A stretch of DNA of 37,099 bases from CAZOIA01 sp964579675 (GCA_964579675.1 CAZOIA010000034.1:1-37099); one strand, 5' to 3'; positions 23,738 through 31,584 are shown, counted from the first letter of the stretch. Made by a program: numbers and translations. Notes: generated by a model not told the origin, from the sequence alone.

Positions 23738-24736
23738 GTGTGCGAGATGATTGCAGGGTGCAGACACATCCGAAGAATCCCGCGTCTGCCCGCCCGGCCG
23801 CCGGATGGTCACAAGGGCAGTTTTGGCCGCGTGCTGGCCATCGGCGGGAGCGTGGGCATGGCGGGTGCTCCGTCGCTCGTGGGGCTGGCGGCCTTGCGAA
23901 GCGGGGCCGGACTGGTGACCATTGCCGCCCCGGCGTCGGTCCAGCCTACGGTCGCCACCATCTGTCCATGCGCCACCACGATCGCGCTGCCCGAGACGAG
24001 CGGCGGTCAGATCAATCCACCGGCTGCCCGACGCGCACTGAAAGCTCACGGGCTGCTCAGTCCCGCCCCTGATGGCACGCCACCCGATGTCCTGGTCGTC
24101 GGTCCCGGCGTCGGACGGGGTTCACCGGAGTACGGCCACCAGTTATGGGAATTGATCGACGCCTTTCGCCGCGGCGCGGGCGTGCCGGTCGTTATCGACG
24201 CCGACGCCCTGAACCTTGCCCATCGCACCATGCCCGATGATCCCGACGGCTGGGACACTTGGGACCATCCGCGCACGGTCATTACGCCCCACCCCGGCGA
24301 GTTGGCCCGGATGCATGGCGTGACCACCCGCGACATCCAGGCGGATCGCCAGGGATATGCGGTGCGTACCGCCCGAGAGATGAGCGCACACCCGAGCAGA
24401 ACGGACAACAACCCCAGACCCGTGGTCGTCCTGAAGGGAGCGGGCACCGTGGTCACCGACGGCACCCGTGTTTATACGAACCGCACGGGCAACCCCGGCA
24501 TGGCGACCGGCGGCAGCGGCGACGTGCTCGCGGGTGTGATCGGCGCCCTGATCGGCCAGGGCATGGCCTGCTTCGACGCGGCAGTGGCTGGGGTCTACCT
24601 GCACGGCCTCGCCGGAGACGCAGCCGCCCGGCGGCTCGGCCAGGTCTCACTCATCGCCACGGACATCATCGACGCGCTGCCCGAGGCGTTCGGCAAGCAC
24701 AATTCGCCCCCGACCCGCACAGACGCGACGAGCTGA
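23738..24736 (+). CDS. nnrD: ADP/ATP-dependent NAD(P)H-hydrate dehydratase
   Basis: A 332-aa metabolite-repair enzyme that converts damaged NAD(P)HX back to NAD(P)H using ADP or ATP. The YjeF C-terminal (ribokinase-like) fold is clear: KGSFGRVLAIGGS, VVGPGVGRG, VIDADALNL, TPHPGELARM, VVLKGAGTVV and the nucleotide-binding GNPGMATGGSGDVLAG. The usual N-terminal epimerase domain (NnrE) is absent, so this is the stand-alone form. The start may be the GTG at 23738 or the ATG at 23747; neither has a clear Shine-Dalgarno. It lies 60 bp after larB, whose substrate NaAD also belongs to NAD metabolism, so linkage may be meaningful. Downstream is the repeat island. Confidence 0.9.
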   Translation: MCEMIAGCRHIRRIPRLPARPPDGHKGSFGRVLAIGGSVGMAGAPSLVGLAALRSGAGLVTIAAPASVQPTVATICPCATTIALPETSGGQINPPAARRALKAHGLLSPAPDGTPPDVLVVGPGVGRGSPEYGHQLWELIDAFRRGAGVPVVIDADALNLAHRTMPDDPDGWDTWDHPRTVITPHPGELARMHGVTTRDIQADRQGYAVRTAREMSAHPSRTDNNPRPVVVLKGAGTVVTDGTRVYTNRTGNPGMATGGSGDVLAGVIGALIGQGMACFDAAVAGVYLHGLAGDAAARRLGQVSLIATDIIDALPEAFGKHNSPPTRTDATS

Positions 24737-24781
24737 GCATCGACGGTTGGCCATGCGTCCGCCCGCCGGGTGCCCGGGATA

Positions 24782-25178
24782 TTAGCATGTTGCTAAACCC
24801 ACGCCCTCTGGCCGTGCGACCCGAAGAGCTTCGGAGCGATCCGGCGTGTACAGAGCCGATCATGCTCACGTCGCTGATGCTCCCAGCCCCGCAGGGGCGC
24901 CAGTCAGTAGCCCACCGCGTGAGCGGTGGGGCTGCGTGCAAGGCGGCGGTCGTAGCCCCAACGGGGCGGCAGAATGGCGGGGGCTTGGGCCTGGTCTGTC
25001 GCCCTTTCAGGGCTCGGCTGATCGGCGCCGCCACGTTCCCAGGGCTGACGCCCTGGGCTATTGACTGCCGCCGCTTCGCGGCTGCACGGCTGCGGACACC
25101 ACCGCCCCCAACGGGGGCTTCACGACGCACTCAGCCCGCTCGGGCGGGCTATCCTAAAGCCACGCCCTCTGGGCGTGG
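24782..25178. repeat. Cluster of at least ten short-loop hairpins
   Basis: Perfect palindromes with 3-4-nt loops follow each other: TTAGCA/TGCTAA (24782-24796), GCCCC/GGGGC (24886-24898), CCCACCGC/GCGGTGGG (24911-24930), GCCCC/GGGGC (24955-24967), GCCCT/AGGGC (25001-25013), CCCAGGGC/GCCCTGGG (25038-25057), GCCGC/GCGGC (25070-25082), GCCCCC/GGGGGC (25104-25118), AGCCCGC/GCGGGCT (25133-25150) and CCACGCCC/GGGCGTGG (25160-25178). This resembles the mini-hairpin clusters common between planctomycete and verrucomicrobial genes. No gene is visible between 24737 and 25645; open frames there have non-protein composition. Confidence 0.75.
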
Positions 25179-25186
25179 TCGATTAC

Positions 25187-25263
25187 GTGAGTGACGCTCG
25201 TGTGTTCTGGGTGGCACGTGCTCTGCGCAGCACGGCAGTGCGGAGCAGAGCCGTGGCGTTGGC
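25187..25263 (+). repeat. Cassette-flanking repeat, copy A (short form)
   Basis: The first 26 bp (25187-25212) are identical to 26330-26355, and its last 12 bp (25252-25263, CGTGGCGTTGGC) recur at 26435-26446. The middle differs and contains an inverted repeat GCTCTGC/GCAGAGC. Confidence 0.7.
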
Positions 25264-25469
25264 GAGGGACCACCGGTACAATGGGCACATGCTGCGCCCG
25301 GATGGCCGAGTTTCTAAGCGCCGGATCGCCTGCGAGCATCGTGGCGATGCGTAGTTGAGCGGAACGTCGAACTGGCGGTGAATGCTTGGTCGCCCGATCC
25401 CGAGTCCTGATCGCGCGGCATCATCAGAGGTGTGCTTTGCCGCGGATTGCCACGGGTCTGCTTCGCGGG

Positions 25470-25521
25470 TACCGCTTCGCAGGCCCGTGCCACCCAAGTT
25501 CAGGTTCCGGCCACCCGACGC
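25470..25521 (+). repeat. Cassette-flanking repeat, copy C (right half)
   Basis: These 52 bp match 26378-26429 at 46 positions. Together with the sequence just upstream they form an imperfect 14-bp hairpin (TGCCACGGGTCTGC with GCAGGCCCGTGCCA) around GGTACC. The copy ends 124 bp before the ATG of the following gene. Confidence 0.7.
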
Positions 25522-25645
25522 AAAGGGCTGTTGCTGAAAGGTTTATGGCTTCCGCCATCGCTGCATCAACGGCGTGTTATTCGGACAGGAGAATGTAACT
25601 CGGCGTCTTGTGCGACTCAATCTAATCGTTGTTGGCTCATGTGAG

Positions 25646-26329
25646 ATGAGCGAAGAACTACTCAGCAAACTCGAAGGCTTGAGGCAGGCACATCTTGACG
25701 AGGGCATGGCAGTCACGAAGGCCTTCGCGGACGCTGTCTACCCATTTGACCTACTCACCTACGCGGTGCTTAACCGTTCGATGTCCTTGACATCGGGCTT
25801 TGTTACGCTTCTGCGTTCAGACAACTGCCTTGCTGCGATGACACTTATCCGACCCCAATTGGACAACTTCCTTCGATATGCTGCGGGATGGCTCGTCACT
25901 GATCCACATGCTTTCGCCACGGAGATCTTACGTGGGACTCCGGTCAAGAAACAGAAGACGGCCGGTGGTGCATTCATGACCGACCGATTCCTTATTGATC
26001 ATTTTAAGAAAGAGCATCGCTGGATAGACCAGGTGTATCATGAAACGTCCGGGTTCATCCATCTGTCCGAGAAGCACATGTTGATGAATGTTACGGAGGC
26101 CGATGCCGAGAAGCGGACGGCGACGTTCTCAATCTCAGATCAGCATTCCCATGTTCCGCCGCAGATTCGCGCGGAGGCGATCATGTGCTTCGCGGAGATC
26201 ACCAACCTTGTTCTTCATCGCGTTTATAGCTGGCGGTACACAAAGAAAAACCCAGCCGGGAGAGCAAGAAAGGAGCCAGCTAAGGCTTCCACCTCATCGT
26301 CAGAAGGCGCCGGGTGGCCGGGACATTGA
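25646..26329 (+). CDS. Uncharacterised helical protein, DUF5677-like (tentative)
   Basis: A 227-aa predicted cytosolic, mostly helical protein. Motifs such as AAMTLIRPQLDNFLRYAAGWLV and YHETSGFIHLSEKHM resemble a group of DUF5677 or HEPN-like proteins often carried on gene cassettes. This resemblance is from memory and not certain, and I assign no activity. The C-terminal 25 residues are low complexity. I chose the ATG at 25646 (MSEELLSKLEG) because the residues encoded by the extension to a GTG at 25574 look non-coding; no strong Shine-Dalgarno is seen. Base composition is clearly lower in G+C than the chromosome around it. It is bracketed by directly repeated sequence, and its stop codon touches repeat copy B. 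Confidence 0.6.
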   Translation: MSEELLSKLEGLRQAHLDEGMAVTKAFADAVYPFDLLTYAVLNRSMSLTSGFVTLLRSDNCLAAMTLIRPQLDNFLRYAAGWLVTDPHAFATEILRGTPVKKQKTAGGAFMTDRFLIDHFKKEHRWIDQVYHETSGFIHLSEKHMLMNVTEADAEKRTATFSISDQHSHVPPQIRAEAIMCFAEITNLVLHRVYSWRYTKKNPAGRARKEPAKASTSSSEGAGWPGH

Positions 26330-26446
26330 GTGAGTGACGCTCGTGTGTTCTGGGTCCCATGTGCTCTGCTTTGCGGATACCGCTTGGCAGACCCGTGCCA
26401 CCCAATTTCAGGCTCCGGCCGGCCGACGCTTATACGTGGCGTTGGC
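26330..26446 (+). repeat. Cassette-flanking repeat, copy B (full form)
   Basis: It begins at the base after the upstream gene's stop codon. Its left 26 bp are identical to copy A, its middle 52 bp (26378-26429) match copy C at 46 positions, and its last 12 bp match the end of copy A. The end also forms GTGGC-GTTG-GCCAC. The next gene starts 25 bp later. Confidence 0.7.
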
Positions 26447-26471
26447 CACAGAAAGATGAAAGGAGAACATC

Positions 26472-26714
26472 ATGGATGCTCAAACACTGACAGCGTTCTT
26501 CATGTGGTGTACGATCATGAACGGAGCTCTGTTGGTCCTATGGACCATAATGTGTATATTGGCCCCGGATTTCGTGTACCATACGCACCGCAAATGGTTC
26601 CCCATTCCCCGAGAAACCTTCAACGCGGTCATCTACTCGTTTCTCGGGGTGTTCAAAATCGTCTTTCTGGTCTTTAATGTCGTTCCCTACGTGGCTCTGC
26701 TGATCGTAGGATAA
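26472..26714 (+). CDS. DUF6868-type small membrane protein
   Basis: An 80-aa protein with two hydrophobic segments (about 7-29, FFMWCTIMNGALLVLWTIMC, and 52-78, IYSFLGVFKIVFLVFNVVPY) separated by a basic, aromatic linker (YHTHRKWFPIPRETFNAV). Size, the W-C-x-x-x-N motif in the first helix and the VPYVALLIVG end match the DUF6868 family of small inner-membrane proteins of unknown function. The ATG has AAAGGAG 6 nt upstream, an excellent ribosome binding site. It lies between repeat copy B and repeat R2, suggesting it travelled with them. Lower G+C than the chromosome supports acquisition. Confidence 0.75.
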   Translation: MDAQTLTAFFMWCTIMNGALLVLWTIMCILAPDFVYHTHRKWFPIPRETFNAVIYSFLGVFKIVFLVFNVVPYVALLIVG

Positions 26715-26725
26715 GAAGGAGCATC

Positions 26726-26768
26726 TGTATAGACACGGGTATCTGAGACACGGTGCTGTGTGTGTCAT
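26726..26768 (+). repeat. Short dispersed repeat with stem, copy R2
   Basis: It starts TGTATAGACACGGGTAT and holds an inverted repeat TGAGACAC (26744-26751) with GTGTGTCA (26760-26767), 7 of 8 pairs. It is the second copy of 9718-9768. It begins 11 bp after the DUF6868 stop codon. Confidence 0.6.
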
Positions 26769-26780
26769 GCGCCCTTTTTG

Positions 26781-27656
26781 TCACATCCAGCTTCTCGCTT
26801 GCGGCTTCTCACTTCGATCAGCGTTCGTAATCAGCCAGTCCACGAGATCGGCGAGGTAAGGCTCGGGATCGGGTTCGAATTCGAGCGTATGGTGGGCGTG
26901 CTGGTATTCGGTGATTTCACGGGCTGCCCAGCGGAGCCGGCGAACGAACGCCTTGGTCCTCTCGCTGTCGATGATGCGGTCCTGGCCAGCGAGGAACACC
27001 CGGAGCGGGCAGTCCCTGCGGCGGCGGGCGGCGGCCCGGGCGCAGCGGTCGAGCCGCCACGAGGCGAGCAGAAAGCTCGCGGTGACCCGACGAAGCCGGA
27101 GCGAGTCGTTCTCGATGAATTGCCGCCGGGCCGGATTGCCCGTGAATAGCGAGGCCTCGTCGAGGGGAATGGGGAACAGCGCCCTCCGGGCCATGATCGA
27201 CGACAGGCCCACCCGTATCTTCTGAGCGAGCGGCAAATCGACCCGTGGGAATAGACCGGGGGCAACCAGCGTCAGGCTCGTGATCCGGGTCGGCAGGTAC
27301 CGCATCAGGGCCAGGGCGAGCTTCCCGCCCCAACTGACGCCCACGACGTGGAATCGACTGAAACCAGTGCGGACGTGGAGTTCGTCGAGGCAATCCGATG
27401 CGTCCCGGAACAGCCGTCGTGCGGACGGCACGTGGCCGCGATCGACTTCGTTTCGCCCACTGCCGCGGCGATCGGGCAGGAGTACCGCCAGGCCCGCCTC
27501 CGCGATCCGCCGGGCCGACGCCTCGAACCACAGGCCGTGCGACTGAATGCCGTGCAGGTACAGTACCGCCCCCCGCGGCGACGGCGGCACCCACAACCGG
27601 GCGAAGGCCTCGTAATGGTCCGACAGACCGATGCGGATCGGCTCGCAACAGATCAT
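26781..27656 (-). CDS. Alpha/beta hydrolase (serine aminopeptidase S33 / lysophospholipase-like)
   Basis: A 291-aa alpha/beta-fold hydrolase. The oxyanion HG motif is in LYLHGIQSHG, the nucleophile elbow is VGVSWGGK (S108), the acid is in FLAGQDRIID and the catalytic histidine in HAHHTLEFEPD. LLPDRRGSGRN is the strand-4 turn seen in S33 and monoglyceride-lipase-like enzymes. There is no signal peptide, so it is cytosolic. I chose the ATG at 27656; an in-frame TTG at 27692 is less likely. It follows bpt by 48 bp on the same strand. The substrate could be an ester, lipid or peptide. Nothing in the context narrows it. Confidence 0.85.
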   Translation of the reverse strand: MICCEPIRIGLSDHYEAFARLWVPPSPRGAVLYLHGIQSHGLWFEASARRIAEAGLAVLLPDRRGSGRNEVDRGHVPSARRLFRDASDCLDELHVRTGFSRFHVVGVSWGGKLALALMRYLPTRITSLTLVAPGLFPRVDLPLAQKIRVGLSSIMARRALFPIPLDEASLFTGNPARRQFIENDSLRLRRVTASFLLASWRLDRCARAAARRRRDCPLRVFLAGQDRIIDSERTKAFVRRLRWAAREITEYQHAHHTLEFEPDPEPYLADLVDWLITNADRSEKPQARSWM

Positions 27657-27704
27657 GGCAACGAATGGTAAGCACAAAGGCGTGGAGGTCAAAGGCGGCG
27701 CCGA

Positions 27705-28451
27705 TCAACGATCGAACCGCCGCCACGTTCCGTCGGGGTCCAGCACTTCGCAGGGCCGGTAGTTGGCCTTGTAGCTCATCTTGCCGCAATCGGGAACGTA
27801 ATACCCCAGATACAGATGCTCAAAGCGCCGCCGCCTGCAGTAGTCAATCGTCCAGAGCACGTTGAACGTGCCGAGCGACCGGCCGGCGAGTGCGGGATCG
27901 AAGTAACAGTAAACCGTACTGGCCGTCTCCGGTTCGACATCGACCAGGCCGACCGCCACCAGCCGATCTGAAAGACGGTAGACCACCTCGATAGTCTCCA
28001 GCGGCGAGTCGTAGAGGAAATCGGTAAACCCATCCCAGGAATCGTCCATCTCGCGGTCGTGGCGGCGAGTGAGATAATCGCGGTAGAGCCGATGCTTCTC
28101 TTCGGTCGCTTCGGCCGCGCCGACCTGGACGGCAAGGTCGCGGTTGCGCTCGCGGCACCGGCGCTGGGTGCGGCTCGGCTCGAACTCATCGACCAGGACG
28201 CGCAGGGCCCGGCATTGCTGACAGTGCCGGCATGCGGGGCGATAGAAGACCGACCCGCTGCGACGGAAATTAAGGTCCATCAGGTCGTGATACATGCCGG
28301 GCGGCACCCGCGAAGCGCGAAAGGCCACATTGCGGGTCTGTCGTCCCGGGAGATAGGGGCAGGGGCGCTCCGGGCCTGGTTCCAGCCCGCTGCGCTCGAG
28401 GGCTTGTCGAATCGATTCCGTTCTCGCCGCTCGGTTCGGTTCAGCAGACAT
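27705..28451 (-). CDS. bpt: Aspartate/glutamate leucyltransferase (bacterial N-end rule)
   Basis: A 248-aa aminoacyl-tRNA-protein transferase that attaches leucine to N-terminal Asp or Glu, marking proteins for ClpS-ClpAP degradation. The N-terminal domain has CPYLPGRQ and a cysteine pair in CRHCQQCRALR. The C-terminal GNAT-like domain has the family motif VYCYFDPALAGRSLGTFNVL and ends with YLGYYVPDCGKMSYKANYRP. The length equals the family norm. Upstream, the ROK gene ends 21 bp before its ATG, so they are probably co-transcribed. ClpS and Aat are not in this window. Confidence 0.93.
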   Translation of the reverse strand: MSAEPNRAARTESIRQALERSGLEPGPERPCPYLPGRQTRNVAFRASRVPPGMYHDLMDLNFRRSGSVFYRPACRHCQQCRALRVLVDEFEPSRTQRRCRERNRDLAVQVGAAEATEEKHRLYRDYLTRRHDREMDDSWDGFTDFLYDSPLETIEVVYRLSDRLVAVGLVDVEPETASTVYCYFDPALAGRSLGTFNVLWTIDYCRRRRFEHLYLGYYVPDCGKMSYKANYRPCEVLDPDGTWRRFDR

Positions 28452-28472
28452 GGCCGGGTCCGTGGTGATCTT

Positions 28473-29435
28473 TCACTCGGGCATAACCATCGCCGCGGCG
28501 CCGATGGCGCCGGCGTCCGGGCCGAGGGCTGCCAGTTCGATCGTCACCTCGCGGGTGAGCATCGGTTGGCCCACCTCGTGGAACCCTTGGCGGATGGCCG
28601 ACAGCAGCGGCTCGCCCAGCGACGCGATCCCGCCGCCGATCAGCACTTTGTGGGGGGCATAGATCACGGACCACGATGCCACGCCCACCCCGAGCCACCA
28701 TCCGCATTCGTGTACCGCCTGACGGGCGACCGGGTCGCCTTCACGCAGGGCCGCGGCGATCTCGACGGCGGTCAGCCGGCCGCGGTCCATGAGCACCGCC
28801 GCCAGACTGGACCCCGGCCCGGCCCGGGCCAACTCCGCCGCCCGCCGTTCCAGCGCCGGGCCCGCTGCCCGGGCTTCCACGCACCCGCGGGCGCCACACC
28901 CGCACACCGGCCCGGTGGCATCCACGATCACGTGCCCCAGGCTTCCCGCGACGTGATTCCTTACCCGGACGATCTGCCCGTCGATCATCACGCCCACGCC
29001 GATCCCGGTTCCGACCGCGGCCACCAGCAGCCGATCAACGCCGACGGCGGCCCCGAAGCGGTATTCGCCCAGTGCTGCCGCATTGCAGTCCGCGTCGAAC
29101 CCCACCGGCAGTTCGACTGCACTGCTGATCTCAGAAAGCAGATTCGACCCACTCAGCGTCGGCAGGTTGGCCGCAAAGAGTATTCGCGTGCGATCACGGT
29201 CCATATACCCGGGCATTACGACGCCAACGGCCTCGGGTGACAAACCCCGCTGCCGGGCTGCCGAGAGGATTTGATCGATCTGCTCGATGATGAGTCGCGC
29301 GAGGTCACCGGCGGGCCTGGCAGCATCGACGGTCGCCTTCTCTCGGAGACGAATCGTCCCGGCGGCGTCCACGACCGCGAGCTTGACACTCTGGCCGCCA
29401 AGGTCCACGCCGATTGCACACCTTTGCCCGCTCAC
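28473..29435 (-). CDS. ROK family sugar kinase (glucokinase-like)
   Basis: A 320-aa ROK protein, probably phosphorylating glucose or another hexose with ATP. The phosphate-binding DLGG is at 11-14 (AIGVDLGGQSVKLAVVD). The sugar-binding DADCNAAALGE and the ATP loop VGTGIGVGVMIDG follow. The zinc-binding signature GPVCGCGARGCVEA is complete, preceded by AGSLGH where most ROK kinases have GExGH, so the usual glutamate is replaced. No HTH domain is present, so it is a kinase and not a repressor. I set the GTG at 29435 as start because GGAG lies 8 nt upstream and it gives the standard length; the longer frame upstream looks non-coding. Confidence 0.87.
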   Translation of the reverse strand: MSGQRCAIGVDLGGQSVKLAVVDAAGTIRLREKATVDAARPAGDLARLIIEQIDQILSAARQRGLSPEAVGVVMPGYMDRDRTRILFAANLPTLSGSNLLSEISSAVELPVGFDADCNAAALGEYRFGAAVGVDRLLVAAVGTGIGVGVMIDGQIVRVRNHVAGSLGHVIVDATGPVCGCGARGCVEARAAGPALERRAAELARAGPGSSLAAVLMDRGRLTAVEIAAALREGDPVARQAVHECGWWLGVGVASWSVIYAPHKVLIGGGIASLGEPLLSAIRQGFHEVGQPMLTREVTIELAALGPDAGAIGAAAMVMPE

Positions 29436-29897
29436 GTCCGGGTCTCCAGTTCGACGATCTCCGGCCGGGCACCCGCCGCCGTCCCGGTCCCGGGAAAGGA
29501 CTCCCGGCACCTGATCCATTCGACGAGCAGCCCGGCGGTACGCGCATCGGCCGTCGGGCATACCGCGACCGCTGCCGGTATCGTACCGGCGGCTGACCGG
29601 CCCCGGCAAATCGAGCCAATACGCCGCTGGAATATGTCAAAGCGGAGAACGGGCGCCTGCCCTGAAAAGCAAAGCAGAGAGCATTGTCGGTCGGAAGAGA
29701 ACTCCGCCCCGCTGCTCTCTGTATCCCGCGTTTCCCACCGGAGTTCGTCGAGGCAGATGAATCATGTCCGTCTGCATCGGCGAACATGCCTCGCGGGCCA
29801 CGCGGACCTCCCTTTTCCCCCTTGTCGAGTGGCCACCGGGCGCATCGGCGTGATCGGTCGGCCAGCGACCCTGCCCCCGCCAAGCGACCGGTTTGCT
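29436..29897. other. Intergenic stretch with one inverted repeat
   Basis: No convincing gene. A 9-bp perfect inverted repeat, CAGAGAGCA (29675-29683) with TGCTCTCTG (29713-29721), spaced by 29 bp, lies about 240 bp upstream of the ROK start. It could be an operator or a weak RNA stem. No tandem or TIR element is present here. Confidence 0.35.
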
Positions 29898-30779
29898 TTA
29901 TTGTATCGACCGGTCGAGATGGAATCCAGTACCGTTTCTGACTGGCCGGCTTCGCTGGAGCTCCCTGACCTGTGCCAGGCGGCGTTCGGCAAGGCGCACC
30001 GCTCCTCTCGATGCGTCACACCCGATCCACCGCCGGCCGAGTTGCCTGGCCGCGGCCAGGGTGGTGCCGCTCCCGCAGAAGAAATCCGCCACCAGATCGC
30101 CGGGATCGGTTCCCGCGAGGATGATCCGCTCCAGCAGGGCCAGCGGCTTCTGCGTGGGGTACCCGATCCGCTCCCGGGAGACGGTGGACAGAAACGGGAT
30201 TTCCCATACGTCGGTGAGGGCGGGGCCGTCCGGATGGAAGTAGAGTCGACCCGCCTTGGTCTGCTTGTAGGGCCGACCCTGCTCGTCGTAGTTCATCCCG
30301 TCCGTTCGGAACGTGCCGGCGCGCAGCACGTGGAATTTCTGCCGGCCGATCCTGCGGGCATAGACCAGAATCGTGTCGTGCTTGCGAGCGAACCATCGGG
30401 TACTCCGGCCGCCGGTGCGGTAGGACCAAATGACCTCGTTCAGGAAGTGATCGTATCCGAACAGCTCGTCCAGCATCACCTTGGCGTAATGGACCGCGTG
30501 CCAGTCAAGGTGCAAGTGGAGACTGCCGGTGGGCTTGAGCAGGCGCCGCATCTGTTCGAGCCGCGGGCGGAGGAAGGCCTTGTAGCTCTCCATTCCGCCG
30601 GGCCAGTGGTCAGCGAGCTGATGCCGCCGGTCAGCCTGGCGGTGCCTCTTACCGGTGAAAAACGGCGGGTCGGCGTAGATAAGATCGCAGCAGGCCGCCG
30701 GCAAGCCGGCCATCACCTCGAGGTTGTCGGCGCAGGCGATCCATCCGTGGCGCTTCGGGACGCTGTTTCTTCGGGTCAT
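29898..30779 (-). CDS. Beta-class site-specific DNA methyltransferase (probably N6-adenine or N4-cytosine)
   Basis: A 293-aa DNA methyltransferase transferring a methyl group from S-adenosylmethionine to an exocyclic amino group. Catalytic motif IV, DPPF (37-40), precedes the SAM-binding motif I, ADFFCGSGTT (231-240), the order of the beta class. RIGYPTQKPLALLERII is the typical motif just before it. Between them lies the presumed target-recognition region. No restriction endonuclease is adjacent, so it looks like an orphan. It starts 9 bp after the PAS-Fis regulator, so the two are probably one transcript. The target sequence cannot be predicted. Confidence 0.88.
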   Translation of the reverse strand: MTRRNSVPKRHGWIACADNLEVMAGLPAACCDLIYADPPFFTGKRHRQADRRHQLADHWPGGMESYKAFLRPRLEQMRRLLKPTGSLHLHLDWHAVHYAKVMLDELFGYDHFLNEVIWSYRTGGRSTRWFARKHDTILVYARRIGRQKFHVLRAGTFRTDGMNYDEQGRPYKQTKAGRLYFHPDGPALTDVWEIPFLSTVSRERIGYPTQKPLALLERIILAGTDPGDLVADFFCGSGTTLAAARQLGRRWIGCDASRGAVRLAERRLAQVRELQRSRPVRNGTGFHLDRSIQ

Positions 30780-30788
30780 GGAAGCAGG

Positions 30789-31424
30789 TTAGAACTTCTC
30801 CTCGCGGGGCACAATGCCGAGGGCATCCATTCTCCGGTAGAGTCGGCTTCTGGAGATGCCCATGAGTTTGGCGGCCAGACTGCGTTGTCCGTGGGCCTGA
30901 TGCAGCGCCGCGCGGATGGTTCGCCGTTCGATGTCGGCGAGTATACCGTCGAGCTGGACGAGACCGGCCTCCTCACGGAGTTTGTCGGTGGTCTCGGCCG
31001 AGCTGGGTTCTTGCCCCTTGGCGTCGGAGATTCCCCGCACCACGCTGATGACGCCCTCGGGCTCGCCGTCGTCGTCGAGGATGGGCGTGGAATGCGTCTC
31101 GACCCAGCGTTGGTCGCCGGATTTCGTCGTGATCCGCATGTGCCGGCGGACGGAGGGTGCACCACCCTTGAAGACGGACCAGGCAGGGCACAGCGGCGTC
31201 TTGAGGGCCCGGCCCTGCTCGTCGCGGCAATCGGTGACGCCCACCTGGCCGCAGACCCCTCCCAACACGTCCGAGGCCGCGTATCCCGTCAGCCGTTCAC
31301 ACGCCCTGCTGTACAACAGGTAGCGCCGCTGCTTGTCCAGAACGAACACGCCGTCGCGGGCATGCGACAGCAGGTCGTCCAGGCAGACGTCGGTTGATGA
31401 TTCGCGGTCCATTGCTTTGCTCAT
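30789..31424 (-). CDS. PAS domain protein with Fis-type HTH, lacking the AAA+ domain
   Basis: A 211-aa cytosolic sensor-regulator. Residues about 15-135 form a PAS domain (LLSHARDGVFVLDKQRRYLLYSRACERLTGY) ending with a PAC-like part (WVETHSTPILDDDGEPEGVISVVRGISD). The PAS core has cysteines in the CGQVGVTDCRDE and TPLCPAW segments, possibly metal- or redox-sensing. Residues about 168-207 are a Fis/NtrC-type HTH (TIRAALHQAHGQRSLAAKLM, then GISRSRLYRRMDALGI). NtrC-type activators normally carry an AAA+ domain between these; here it is missing, so it cannot remodel sigma-54 polymerase and probably acts by DNA binding alone. A TTGACA lies upstream on the minus strand (31479-31484) with only a weak -10. 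It is followed by the methyltransferase 9 bp later. Confidence 0.82.
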   Translation of the reverse strand: MSKAMDRESSTDVCLDDLLSHARDGVFVLDKQRRYLLYSRACERLTGYAASDVLGGVCGQVGVTDCRDEQGRALKTPLCPAWSVFKGGAPSVRRHMRITTKSGDQRWVETHSTPILDDDGEPEGVISVVRGISDAKGQEPSSAETTDKLREEAGLVQLDGILADIERRTIRAALHQAHGQRSLAAKLMGISRSRLYRRMDALGIVPREEKF

Positions 31425-31584
31425 CTAAGGCACGAGGCGGGAACGGTGTCACTGGAATGGTAGGCCGCCGAGAATCGTTGTCAACAGGATTGACGCAAGT
31501 TATTTCTATTTGCGGACTTACATTCGTTGATATAGTTGGGCGGGTGCGCCGGTCGAGCGGTGGAGGGCCTTGAGACCGGGGGGG

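Noticed and set aside
24666..25130. Minus-strand open frame of 154 codons over the hairpin cluster
   Set aside because: It is a phantom reading of repeated palindromes, of a kind that recurs as spurious proteins in planctomycete annotations.
25295..25360. tRNA-like string (GATGGCCGAG followed by TCTAAGCGCC) resembling a tRNA D-arm
   Set aside because: No matching acceptor stem, anticodon arm or GTTCGA-type T-arm can be folded around it.
25187..26446. Integron cassettes with attC sites
   Set aside because: The GCGTTGGC string breaks the GTTRRRY core rule, no RYYYAAC partner is found, and no integrase gene is visible. A cassette-like arrangement is kept only as a hypothesis.
29271..31397. Very long plus-strand open frame of 708 codons
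   Set aside because: It is antisense to the methyltransferase, PAS-Fis and ROK genes, has no recognisable domain and reflects high-G+C codon shadowing.
31456..31484. TTGACA as a full promoter of the PAS-Fis gene
   Set aside because: The -35 is perfect but the -10 at the right spacing (ACCATT) matches only 2 of 6, so I do not call a promoter.
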